Assembly (NCBI GenBank): GCA_000438115.1
Contig: FR903585.1
Location: 1 to 13,147 of the forward strand
Origin: Prevotella sp. CAG:617
GTDB taxonomy: Bacteria; Bacteroidota; Bacteroidia; Bacteroidales; Bacteroidaceae
Direction: 5' to 3'
Length of the DNA stretch: 13,147 nt
Positions within the stretch are counted from its first letter, which is position 1. Every line of letters begins with the position of its first letter. Below are positions 1 to 6,232 of the stretch, in pieces. A program made the position numbers and the translations under genes. The notes beneath the pieces were generated by a model, which worked only from the letters and a program-made list of their open reading frames with translations, was not told where the DNA came from and ran no database searches.

Positions 1-171
1 CACCTGCTCCAGCTTTTCCACCTCGTCGGGCAGCAGCGGGGCGCCCGACTCGCCTTCAATACAACAGGCTCCGCGGCAGGCCTCGAGGTCGCAGCAGAAA
101 CAGCAGGTAAGAATGTCGGAGGAAAGCAACACCGAGCCTACCTGCAAAATGGGGGGAAGGGTTTGGGTCAT
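1..171 (-). CDS. DUF3109 family protein, 3' part missing at the window edge
   Basis: The first 57 codons of a minus-strand gene are present; the rest lies beyond base 1. The start is the ATG at 169-171. The visible protein has a dense cysteine cluster, CCFCCDLEACRGACC at about residues 23-37, followed by IEGESGAPL. This matches the N-terminal signature of the DUF3109 family common in Bacteroidota (pattern CDL..C.GACC.EG..GAPL). The cysteines suggest a metal or Fe-S site, in the manner of YkgJ-type proteins, but no function is established. It lies 81 nt downstream of ung on the same strand, so it could share that transcript. No clear promoter box precedes it; the leader contains a run of eight T/U before the start. 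Family assignment rests on this motif alone, since the remainder is not visible. Confidence 0.8.
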   Translation of the reverse strand, partial: MTQTLPPILQVGSVLLSSDILTCCFCCDLEACRGACCIEGESGAPLLPDEVEKLEQV

Positions 172-252
172 ATTTTTTTTACACAGTAATGTATCTCATG
201 ATGTAATCATCTTCATGGCCGCGCGGCGGCATGCGGGAGAAGGAAGCGGCAC

Positions 253-915
253 TTACCAGTTGATGGGGCTCTGGCCGTGGTCCTGCAAATACTGGTTGGC
301 CCGCGAGAAGTGGTGGTTGCCAAAGAAGCCGCGATAGGCCGACAGGGGCGAGGGATGGGCCGACTGCAGCACGAGGTGGCGCTGGTGGTCGATGACGAGA
401 CCCTTGCGCTGGGCATAGCTGCCCCAGAGCATAAACACCAGATGCTCGCGCTCGCGGTTGAGGCGGCTGATGACGGCGTCGGTAAACGTTTCCCACCCGC
501 GGCCCTGATGTGAACCGGCACGGTGGGCCTGCACCGTCAGGGTGGCGTTGAGCAGCAGCACGCCCTGCTCGGCCCAGCGGCGCAGACTGCCGCTCTGGGG
601 AGCGGGCCGCCCAAGGTCGTTCTCGATTTCCTTGAAAATATTCTGCAGCGACGGGGGCTGCGGCACGCCGTCGGCCACCGAGAAACAGAGGCCCTCGGCC
701 TGCCCCGGCTCATGGTAGGGGTCCTGCCCGATGATGACCACCTTGACACGGCTGAACGGGCACAGGTTGAAGGCGTTGAATATCTGCGGACCGGGCGGGT
801 AACACGGGCCGGCACTGTAAGCACGGCGCACAAAGTCGGTGAGCGCGGCAAAGTAGGGCTGGTCGAACTCCGGCTGCAACTGCTGCCGCCAGCTTTCTTC
901 AATATTGACTTTCAT
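253..915 (-). CDS. ung: Uracil-DNA glycosylase, family 1 (UNG)
   Basis: This 220-residue cytosolic base-excision repair enzyme removes uracil from DNA by hydrolysing the N-glycosidic bond. The family 1 hallmarks are all present: the water-activating loop GQDPYH at residues 63-68 with catalytic Asp65, the uracil-recognition strand LLNATLTV at about 121-128 with Asn123, and the leucine intercalation loop HPSPLS at 187-192 with His187. The length is normal for the family (about 220-230). The reading frame is open a further 19 codons upstream to an ATG at 970-972, but the protein family begins near MKVNIEESW, so the ATG at 913-915 is chosen. It follows the DUF1634 gene by 63 nt, with no convincing terminator between them, and precedes the DUF3109 gene. 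There is no sign of damage. Confidence 0.97.
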   Translation of the reverse strand: MKVNIEESWRQQLQPEFDQPYFAALTDFVRRAYSAGPCYPPGPQIFNAFNLCPFSRVKVVIIGQDPYHEPGQAEGLCFSVADGVPQPPSLQNIFKEIENDLGRPAPQSGSLRRWAEQGVLLLNATLTVQAHRAGSHQGRGWETFTDAVISRLNREREHLVFMLWGSYAQRKGLVIDHQRHLVLQSAHPSPLSAYRGFFGNHHFSRANQYLQDHGQSPINW

Positions 916-978
916 CTGGATTCGTAAAACATGATTGTTCGGGAAAGGGAAAAAGGGCCGGCTCTGCCGCACCCGCGC

Positions 979-1362
979 CTACTCGCCCCCGATGGAGTTA
1001 AGCAGGATGACCAGAAACACCAGGGCCGTAATGCCCACATAGAGCCAGTCGCGCTCGCGGGCAAAGTCGAACAGCGAGAGCAGGATGCGCACAATGGGGG
1101 TGAGAATCAGCAACACCACGCCGAGCTGAATCCACTCGGAGGCACTGCCCGCCGCAAGCCCGCTGAAGATGCCTTCGAGCGAGGTGTGGGCCGCCTCCTT
1201 GTCGATATGGAATTGCGTATAGTCGGGCATGGGCTCGGCGCCGTGATGCACCAGATAGATGATGCCGCCAATGGCAGCCACGATGCAGGCCAGCACCACG
1301 CCGATGCGCAGGGCATTGCCGATGAGCTGCTGCATGTCATGTTTTTGCTTGAGTGTTTCCAT
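979..1362 (-). CDS. DUF1634 family membrane protein, partner of the TauE/SafE permease
   Basis: This small integral membrane protein has 127 residues and three predicted hydrophobic segments at about 17-37, 78-97 and 107-124. The sequence and three-helix layout match DUF1634, a family of unknown function usually encoded next to a TauE/SafE permease. That is the case here: it starts 4 nt after the stop of the permease gene, which implies translational coupling and one transcript. A role as an accessory subunit of the permease is inferred from this pairing and is not shown directly. The start is the ATG at 1360-1362, which gives a short charged N-terminus (METLKQKHDMQQ) ahead of the first membrane segment. 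Confidence 0.85.
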   Translation of the reverse strand: METLKQKHDMQQLIGNALRIGVVLACIVAAIGGIIYLVHHGAEPMPDYTQFHIDKEAAHTSLEGIFSGLAAGSASEWIQLGVVLLILTPIVRILLSLFDFARERDWLYVGITALVFLVILLNSIGGE

Positions 1363-1366
1363 GGCT

Positions 1367-2212
1367 TCAGAATTTACCGAGAATACCGTTATAAATCATA
1401 TTGGCGGCCACCAGCAGGATAGCCACGCAGAAAATCTGGCGCAGCACCTTGACGTTCATGCGCTTGAGCAGACGGGCACCGGTCAGGGCGCCGCCCAGCA
1501 CGCCTATCATCACGGGGCAGGCTATGCCGGGAGCGATGTAGCCGTTCTGAATATAAACCACGGCCGAAGCGCAGGCCGTTACGCCCATCATGAAGTTACT
1601 GGTGGTGGTACTGACCTTGAAGGGAACTTTCATGATGCAGTCCATGGCCAGCACCTTGAGCACCCCCGAGCCGATGCCGAGGATGCCGGAGAGAAAACCG
1701 GCCACGCCCATCACGCCGAAACCGCCGCCCACGTTGCGCAGCTCGTAGTGCTTGACCGAGCCGTCGCGCTGCGGCCACGAGCCGTAGAGCTTGAGGCGGC
1801 GGGCCGCTTCGGAACCGCGCACGCCTTCGTGGTCGGACTTGCGGCGCTGCTGCATGGCTGCCGTCAGGATGAGCACCAGGCCGTAGATGATGGCGATGGC
1901 ATTAATAGGCAGCCAGTGGAGCGCCACAAACGCACCGATTACGGCGCCGATGGTGGTGGCTATTTCCAGAAACATGCCCAGCCGGATGTTGGTAATGCCT
2001 TCCTTGACGTAGGCACTGCCGGAACCGGAAGACGTGGCAATGGATGCTACCAGGGCAGCCCCGATGGCGTAGTGGAAATCGACATCAAAACAGAGGGTAA
2101 GCAGCGGAATGACCACTACCCCGCCGCCCAGACCCGTAAGCGAGCCGAGCAGGCCGGCGCAGTAGGCACCCACCAGCAGAATTACCGTAAAGGTCAGAAT
2201 GGTTGTCATCAT
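1367..2212 (-). CDS. TauE/SafE family permease (DUF81-type)
   Basis: This is a 281-residue polytopic inner-membrane protein. It shows the internally duplicated TauE/SafE (former DUF81) architecture. Each half carries a Gly-rich turn: GLGGGVVVIPLL at residues 27-38, and GILGIGSGVLKV in the second half, after a soluble insert rich in charged residues (around QQRRKSDHEGVRG). Family members export sulfite, sulfoacetate or other small organic anions, or import related compounds; the substrate here is not known. It lies between a SulP transporter gene (82 nt upstream) and a DUF1634 gene (4 nt downstream), so the three probably form one anion-transport unit. Two adjacent ATG codons (2210-2212 and 2207-2209) could start it; the first is used. 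A strong hairpin at 2226-2244 ends 13 nt before the start and may affect its expression. Confidence 0.9.
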   Translation of the reverse strand: MMTTILTFTVILLVGAYCAGLLGSLTGLGGGVVVIPLLTLCFDVDFHYAIGAALVASIATSSGSGSAYVKEGITNIRLGMFLEIATTIGAVIGAFVALHWLPINAIAIIYGLVLILTAAMQQRRKSDHEGVRGSEAARRLKLYGSWPQRDGSVKHYELRNVGGGFGVMGVAGFLSGILGIGSGVLKVLAMDCIMKVPFKVSTTTSNFMMGVTACASAVVYIQNGYIAPGIACPVMIGVLGGALTGARLLKRMNVKVLRQIFCVAILLVAANMIYNGILGKF

Positions 2213-2225
2213 GTTGTTGGTTTAA

Positions 2226-2244
2226 GGTCCGGCCGGGCCGGACC
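2226..2244 (-). promoter_or_regulatory. GC-rich near-perfect palindrome between the SulP and TauE/SafE genes
   Basis: The arms GGTCCGGCC and GGCCGGACC flank a single central base, giving 19 nt of perfect dyad symmetry. As RNA it would fold into an 8-bp stem with a 3-nt loop. No U tract follows in either direction, so it is not a canonical intrinsic terminator. It lies in the 82-nt gap between the SulP stop and the permease start. It could be an mRNA-stabilising or attenuating intercistronic hairpin, or a protein-binding dyad. Its function is not known. Confidence 0.5.
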
Positions 2245-2294
2245 GACAGGTTATGTTCGTTCTTTTTTTCTTACCTTAAAGCCTGCGTACAGCG

Positions 2295-3971
2295 TCATTT
2301 CACCAGGAGGGCGGCTTTCTGGAGCGCCTCATGGATATTGCTGCAAATGTTTTCGGCACCGAGAAGTTCGTTGAAACCGGCCTTTTCGAGCGTAGCATTG
2401 ACCTCGGGGCTCACGCCGGAGAGGACGATGCGGATGCCCTCGCGCTGGCTCATCTCACACAGGTTGGTGAGGTTGTGAATGCCGGTGGAATCGACAAAAG
2501 ATACCTTGCGCATACGGATGATGCGCACACGCGGACGGTCGCCCATCTGGGCCATGAGTTCCTCAAACTGGTTGGCCACACCGAAGAAGTAGGGGCCGTT
2601 GATTTCGTACACCTCCACGCCCTGCGGAATGGTGAGGTGTTCCACCTCGTCGGCAGGAGTGATGTCGGTGCCGGAATGCAGGTCGATTTCGTCGGTCAGC
2701 ACGGAAATGCGCGAGGACTCGCCCACCCGCTTCATGAACAGCAGACAGGCAATCATCAGGCCGAACTCAATGGCGATGGTCAGGTCGAACACCACGGTCA
2801 ACACAAAGGTAATGAGCAGCACGGCCACGTCGGACTTGGGGTTACGCAAAAGCTGACGGAACGTGCGCCATCCGCTCATGTTGTAGGACACTACCACCAG
2901 CACGCCGGCCAGGCAGGCCATGGGAATGTACTGCGCCAGCGGCATGAGCAGCACGAAAATAAGCAGCAGCACCACGGCGTGTACGATACCGGCCACGGGA
3001 GTGCGGCCGCCGTTGTTAATGTTGGTCATGGTGCGGGCTATGGCACCGGTGGCGGGAATACCGCCGAACAGGGGCGACACGAGATTGGCAATACCCTGCC
3101 CTACGAGCTCCTGGTTGGAGTCATGGCGGTCGCCGATTACACCGTCGGCCACGGTGGCCGAAAGGAGCGACTCAATGGCGCCGAGCACGGCAATGGTAAT
3201 GGCGGCCGGGAAAAGCTGTTTAATCACCTCCCACGAAAGAGCGGGCACCTGCGCCTGCGGCAGGGTACTCTGAATGGCAAAGCGGTCGCCTATTGTTTCA
3301 ACCGCGGCCCATCCCTGCTGTTTGAACAGGGCGGCCAGCAGGGTCATGACGATGATGGCCACCAACGAGCCGGGCACTTTTTTGGACACGCGGGGCGTAA
3401 GGGCAATGATGAGCACACTCAATACGCCCACGGCCGTGGCATAGGGGTCGATGGTGGAAAAATGCTGGAAATAAACACCCCACTTTTCAAGAAAATCGCC
3501 GGGCACATTACTGATGGTCAGCCCGAAAAAGTCCTTGATCTGGGTAGAAAAGATAGTGACGGCAATACCGCTGGTAAAACCCACCACAATGGGGTATGGC
3601 ATGTACTTGATAATGGTGCCCAGACGCAGGAGGCCCAGCAGAATCAGAAATGCGCCGGCCAGAAGCGTGGCTACCATCAGTCCACTCTGGCCATACTGCT
3701 GGATAATGCCATAGACAATAACGATAAAAGCGCCCGTGGGGCCGCCTATCTGTACGCGACTGCCACCGAAAGCCGACACACAAAAACCGGCTACAATGGC
3801 GGTGATGATACCTCGCTCGGGCGAAACGCCGGAAGCGATACCGAAGGCAATGGCCAACGGCAAGGCCACGATGCCCACAATAATACCAGCCATGATGTCG
3901 GCCGAAAGTTTCTGCCGGTTATACTCCCGCAGATCAGAAAACAAGCGTGGTTTAAACGAAAAATTTACCAT
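2295..3971 (-). CDS. SulP family inorganic anion transporter with C-terminal STAS domain
   Basis: This is a 558-residue inner-membrane transporter. The N-terminal about 420 residues are strongly hydrophobic and carry SulP motifs: ADIMAGIIVGIVALPLAIAF near residues 24-43, GGSRVQIGGPTGAF, and a later segment with GQGIANLVSPLFGGIPATGAIART. A cytosolic STAS domain fills the last 120 or so residues, with the conserved FVDSTGI loop at about 492-498 (Ser495 is the position phosphorylated in anti-sigma-factor antagonists). SulP proteins carry sulfate, bicarbonate, dicarboxylates or other anions, and the substrate cannot be read from sequence. The TauE/SafE and DUF1634 genes downstream favour a sulfur oxyanion or related anion. 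The frame is open 19 codons further upstream, but the ATG at 3969-3971 fits the family and lies just downstream of a -7 box, which would leave the mRNA almost leaderless. Confidence 0.95.
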   Translation of the reverse strand: MVNFSFKPRLFSDLREYNRQKLSADIMAGIIVGIVALPLAIAFGIASGVSPERGIITAIVAGFCVSAFGGSRVQIGGPTGAFIVIVYGIIQQYGQSGLMVATLLAGAFLILLGLLRLGTIIKYMPYPIVVGFTSGIAVTIFSTQIKDFFGLTISNVPGDFLEKWGVYFQHFSTIDPYATAVGVLSVLIIALTPRVSKKVPGSLVAIIVMTLLAALFKQQGWAAVETIGDRFAIQSTLPQAQVPALSWEVIKQLFPAAITIAVLGAIESLLSATVADGVIGDRHDSNQELVGQGIANLVSPLFGGIPATGAIARTMTNINNGGRTPVAGIVHAVVLLLIFVLLMPLAQYIPMACLAGVLVVVSYNMSGWRTFRQLLRNPKSDVAVLLITFVLTVVFDLTIAIEFGLMIACLLFMKRVGESSRISVLTDEIDLHSGTDITPADEVEHLTIPQGVEVYEINGPYFFGVANQFEELMAQMGDRPRVRIIRMRKVSFVDSTGIHNLTNLCEMSQREGIRIVLSGVSPEVNATLEKAGFNELLGAENICSNIHEALQKAALLVK

Positions 3972-4245
3972 AATTGCCTGCAAAGGTACGAATTTTATTC
4001 CGTACACGCACGCGCCTGACCCACACAAAGCGCATCAACCCGTCACAAAGAGAACAGAAAACGACCCGCGAAAGACGGAAAAATCAGCCCCAGAAAAAAC
4101 CGGACAAAAAACGGAGAAAAAGGTAAAATAAGCTCTAAAAACGCCTCTTCAAGCCTTGATGCATTCTTATTTTACGTTTACTAATTACTCATAATCAATT
4201 ATTTACGTTCGAATGTAAGAATAAGCCTAAAAAAAATGCTTATTC
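3972..4245. other. Gene-free junction between the G+C-rich SulP gene and the A+T-rich ATPase gene
   Basis: No credible gene is seen in these 274 nt. The part near SulP holds its candidate promoter. From about 4050 the sequence becomes A-rich, and from about 4130 it is plainly A+T-rich, ending in the left palindrome. TTTACGTT occurs twice (near 4172 and 4202), and a short inverted pair ATTCTTA / TAAGAAT lies near 4164 and 4216. This looks like the downstream boundary of the foreign-looking ATPase segment. Confidence 0.5.
3981..3988 (-). promoter_or_regulatory. Candidate Bacteroidota -7 promoter box for the SulP gene
   Basis: On the minus strand the bases read TACCTTTG, an exact match to the Bacteroidota housekeeping -7 consensus TAnnTTTG, followed by GCA. 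A start site about 7 nt downstream would leave only a few nucleotides before the ATG at 3971. No good -33 TTTG lies at the expected 19-21 nt upstream, so the call rests on the -7 box and its position. Confidence 0.5.
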
Positions 4246-4250
4246 TTACA
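4214..4250. repeat. Left palindrome bracketing the ATPase gene (13-bp perfect arms)
   Basis: The arms TGTAAGAATAAGC (4214-4226) and GCTTATTCTTACA (4238-4250) are perfect inverted copies, extendable by one more A-T pair, around an A-rich 11-nt loop. The A-run lies in the loop and not after the stem, so it is not a standard intrinsic terminator on either strand. It contains the ATPase stop codon (4246-4248). It shares arm length, spacing and the core AATAAGC...TGCTTATT with the palindrome at 5766-5803 on the other side of the gene. Confidence 0.7.
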
Positions 4251-5709
4251 TCTGATGAGCGTCCTGAGAATTATGAATTCGATTGGAATGATAGAGGAAG
4301 GTGGAAATCCAATATGAATAAACAGCCACGGGAATAAACAGGATTTTTCCTTCAGGAATGTCGTACGTGCCAAAACGGGTCTTTGTGGTCACGAAAATCT
4401 TCTTTATCCCCGGATTCAACGACAAAAACGAATAAAGGGATTTCAATTCGTTGGGATTTTCAAAGAAACGGTCAGTCCATTTAATTTCCGCCACAGACAC
4501 GGCTTTCTGTGTAGCCATATCCACCCACACGATATCCACCTCTCCCTTGTTGCGCCCCTTTGCCCAATTCGCATAGAAAAAGTCGGTCTTTCCTCCTTGA
4601 ATCCACTGAGAAAACACTGCCGTCTCTACCATACTTCCCATGAACTCGTCATCCTCGCCAATTGATGTGAACAAAGCACAGCGCAATGAAGGGTTGGTAA
4701 GGTATATCTTGAAAGATGTGACACGCTGCAGCCGCTTTGCATTTTGGTCAATGCGATTCACTACCTTAATCAGAAATGCCGCCTCGAGATATTCAAGATA
4801 TCTTTTAATGGTTTCTTTTTTAATGCCAGCCTCCCTTGTAAGCGATTCATAGGAAAACTCATTACCCGAGCGAAAGGCAATATGAACAAACAATTTATTC
4901 AGTTCCTGAATATCAGATATGCCGTAAAGACTCGGAAGGTCTCGCAACAGTACCTTGTCAATAATATCATTCTTAATGTATTGCCCCGGATTGCGGCGAA
5001 TGGTTTCCGAAAAAACAACTTCCGGATAACCGCCAAAATTGATATAATCAATAAAATGATGATTAAGCTCTTCAATATTAATGGTATCGTACGGAGAAAT
5101 ACCATTGTTGCTTTTCACGACCAGCGAATCCAATCCTTTGAACTGGATGTACTCAAAAAAAGTAAGCGGGGGCAACAAGAAGTCACTGAATCGGCCTGCA
5201 CCGCTCTCATTACTCTTCATTTTCAGTGCTGCCGCGGCAGAGCCGGAAGCCACAAAACGCGAGGAGCGGAAGGTGTCGACCATTGATTTCAGATGCACTT
5301 CCCAATTCTTCAAGTACTGTATCTCATCAAAAAAGACATAATACCCCTCATAACTGTCTTCATTTTTAAGTGCTTTTCTGGCCAGCGAAAAGAATTCTTC
5401 CAACGAGATATTATTATATATAGGAGTATCAACAGATACATAAATAATTTTCCTGGGATCAACTCCTGAAGAGATTAACCGGTCGATGGAATGATAAATC
5501 ATGACCGTTTTTCCCACACGGCGCGGCCCCATCAAAATGACAGCCCGTCTCACGGACAAGTCTGTCACCAACTCATAAAAATCGTTCAAATAAGCCCGAC
5601 GGGGGAATTGGATAAAATCTTCATCTATTTTTCCGGATTCCCACCAAGGATTGTCAAGCACCATACGTTTTTGAACCTGTTCCTCGATGAAAGAATTTAC
5701 AACATTCAT
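4246..5709 (-). CDS. AAA-type ATPase with C-terminal DUF4143 / PD-(D/E)XK-like region
   Basis: This 487-residue protein has an N-terminal P-loop ATPase domain: Walker A GPRRVGKT at residues 61-68, Walker B YVFFDEIQ at about 124-131 (Asp128, Glu129), and a sensor-like strand FVASGSAA at 152-159 followed by the family motif GAGRFSDFLLPPLTFFEY (171-188). A helical, winged-helix-like middle follows. The C-terminus resembles DUF4143 and carries Glu390-Val-Asp392 ... Glu408-Ile-Lys410, the spacing of a PD-(D/E)XK nuclease-fold active site. Such ATPases are numerous in Bacteroidota and archaea. Their role is mostly unknown; proposals include defence, DNA metabolism and selfish elements. The gene stands alone, is much richer in A+T than its neighbours, and is bracketed by related palindromes. 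Its stop codon sits inside the left one. The start ATG (5707-5709) lies 22 nt after a -7 box. The ATPase assignment is firm, the biological role is not. Confidence 0.9.
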   Translation of the reverse strand: MNVVNSFIEEQVQKRMVLDNPWWESGKIDEDFIQFPRRAYLNDFYELVTDLSVRRAVILMGPRRVGKTVMIYHSIDRLISSGVDPRKIIYVSVDTPIYNNISLEEFFSLARKALKNEDSYEGYYVFFDEIQYLKNWEVHLKSMVDTFRSSRFVASGSAAAALKMKSNESGAGRFSDFLLPPLTFFEYIQFKGLDSLVVKSNNGISPYDTINIEELNHHFIDYINFGGYPEVVFSETIRRNPGQYIKNDIIDKVLLRDLPSLYGISDIQELNKLFVHIAFRSGNEFSYESLTREAGIKKETIKRYLEYLEAAFLIKVVNRIDQNAKRLQRVTSFKIYLTNPSLRCALFTSIGEDDEFMGSMVETAVFSQWIQGGKTDFFYANWAKGRNKGEVDIVWVDMATQKAVSVAEIKWTDRFFENPNELKSLYSFLSLNPGIKKIFVTTKTRFGTYDIPEGKILFIPVAVYSYWISTFLYHSNRIHNSQDAHQM

Positions 5710-5731
5710 ATATTGTGCATTTTAAGTCTTA

Positions 5732-5739
5732 CAAAGATA
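5732..5739 (-). promoter_or_regulatory. Candidate -7 promoter box for the ATPase gene
   Basis: The minus strand reads TATCTTTG, an exact TAnnTTTG match, about 22 nt ahead of the ATPase ATG. No clean -33 TTTG is visible at the usual spacing. The box lies between perfect 8-bp inverted copies, TGTGCATT (5714-5721) and AATGCACA (5764-5771); the second overlaps the right palindrome. Confidence 0.5.
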
Positions 5740-5765
5740 CAAAAAACATCTATTTATTCCATTAA

Positions 5766-5803
5766 TGCACAAATAAGCTTACTCCAACATGCTTATTTGT
5801 ACA
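5766..5803. repeat. Right palindrome bracketing the ATPase gene (13-bp arms, one mismatch)
   Basis: The arms TGCACAAATAAGC (5766-5778) and GCTTATTTGTACA (5791-5803) pair at 12 of 13 positions around a 12-nt loop; the one mismatch becomes a G-U pair in minus-strand RNA. Aligned with the palindrome at 4214-4250, it shares TG at the outer edge, AATAAGC, a loop ending in AT, GCTTATT and terminal CA. It lies just upstream of the ATPase promoter region. It may be an operator, or one of two end sites of a mobile cassette. Confidence 0.65.
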
Positions 5804-6066
5804 AAAAGGCAAAATTAACGAGAATCAAATTATGCTATCAGTAAATTGCAAGATGACATTCACAAACAAAATCAACTGACATGGCGCATTCCATTCAAAA
5901 ATACTCCATCCCAGAAAAAGAGCAAAACCACAATAAGCGGTAAGAAAACGCAGACACATGAGTTTAAACTATTTTTTTTACAGGCTTCCTTTTTACATCC
6001 TCCAATCATTTTCTGCACTAACGGAAAGAGGAAGCCGGCATCTCAGATCTCTCCCAAAGCCCACCG

Positions 6067-6107
6067 AAAAAAACAGACGGCTTTCCGGAAAAACAGGAAG
6101 CCGCCTG
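6067..6107 (-). terminator. Second of two tandem intrinsic terminators after mgsA
   Basis: In the minus-strand transcript the arm CAGGCGGCTT (from 6098-6107) pairs with AAGCCGTCTG (from 6074-6083) with one G-U pair, and extends inward as CC/GG with a bulged base. Seven U residues (6067-6073) follow. It acts as a backup to the hairpin at 6117-6148 and separates mgsA transcription from the ATPase cassette. Confidence 0.75.
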
Positions 6108-6109
6108 AT

Positions 6110-6148
6110 AAAAAACAGGCCGGACCTTGTTCAAACAAAGTCCGGCCT
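6110..6148 (-). terminator. First of two tandem intrinsic terminators after mgsA
   Basis: The 14-bp arms at 6135-6148 and 6117-6130 (AGGCCGGAC... and its complement) enclose a 4-nt loop. Read on the plus strand there is one C-A mismatch, but in minus-strand RNA it is a G-U pair, so the stem is fully paired in the direction of mgsA. Six U residues (6110-6115) follow after one base. Confidence 0.85.
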
Positions 6149-6232
6149 TGTGGGCTGATGCCTGCTGCCGCGTGAAGCTGCCCGTACGTACGGGTTCACC
6201 GGCAAAGGCTCGGGGGAAATGCGTGTAGTTCC

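Larger units (their letters stand above)
5710..6232. other. 523-nt gene-free region between mgsA and the ATPase gene
   Basis: From high to low coordinates it holds a short G+C-rich stretch after mgsA, two tandem minus-strand terminators (6067-6148), an A+T-rich stretch (about 5804-6060) with no gene, then the right palindrome and the ATPase promoter. A plus-strand reading frame at 5846-6175 runs through the terminators, has no recognisable domain, and is not called. An 8-bp inverted pair GGCTTCCT (5983-5990) / AGGAAGCC (6029-6036) is also present. Confidence 0.6.

Noticed and set aside
113..337. Small plus-strand reading frame overlapping the DUF3109 and ung genes
   Set aside because: It is antisense to the conserved cysteine motif and to the ung C-terminus, with no family features.
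916..978. Possible terminator between the DUF1634 gene and ung (GCCGGCCC followed by U5)
   Set aside because: Only four continuous pairs can be formed before mismatches, so the stem is too weak to call.
2331..4019. Long plus-strand reading frame (562 codons) opposite the SulP gene, and similar ones at 1259-2374 and 7261-8364
   Set aside because: They are exact antisense to well-supported genes, have His/Gly-rich or otherwise unnatural composition and no recognisable motif. They arise because the G+C-rich third positions of the real genes leave few stops on the other strand.
4213..4251. Left palindrome read as an ordinary terminator of the ATPase gene
   Set aside because: The A/U run is in the loop and no U tract follows the stem on either strand. 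The stop codon is inside the stem, and a matching palindrome exists upstream of the gene, so a simple terminator does not explain it.
5846..6175. Plus-strand reading frame of 109 codons in the mgsA-ATPase gap
   Set aside because: It runs through two terminator hairpins, has low-complexity Lys/Pro/Thr-rich content, and shows no start signal or family resemblance.
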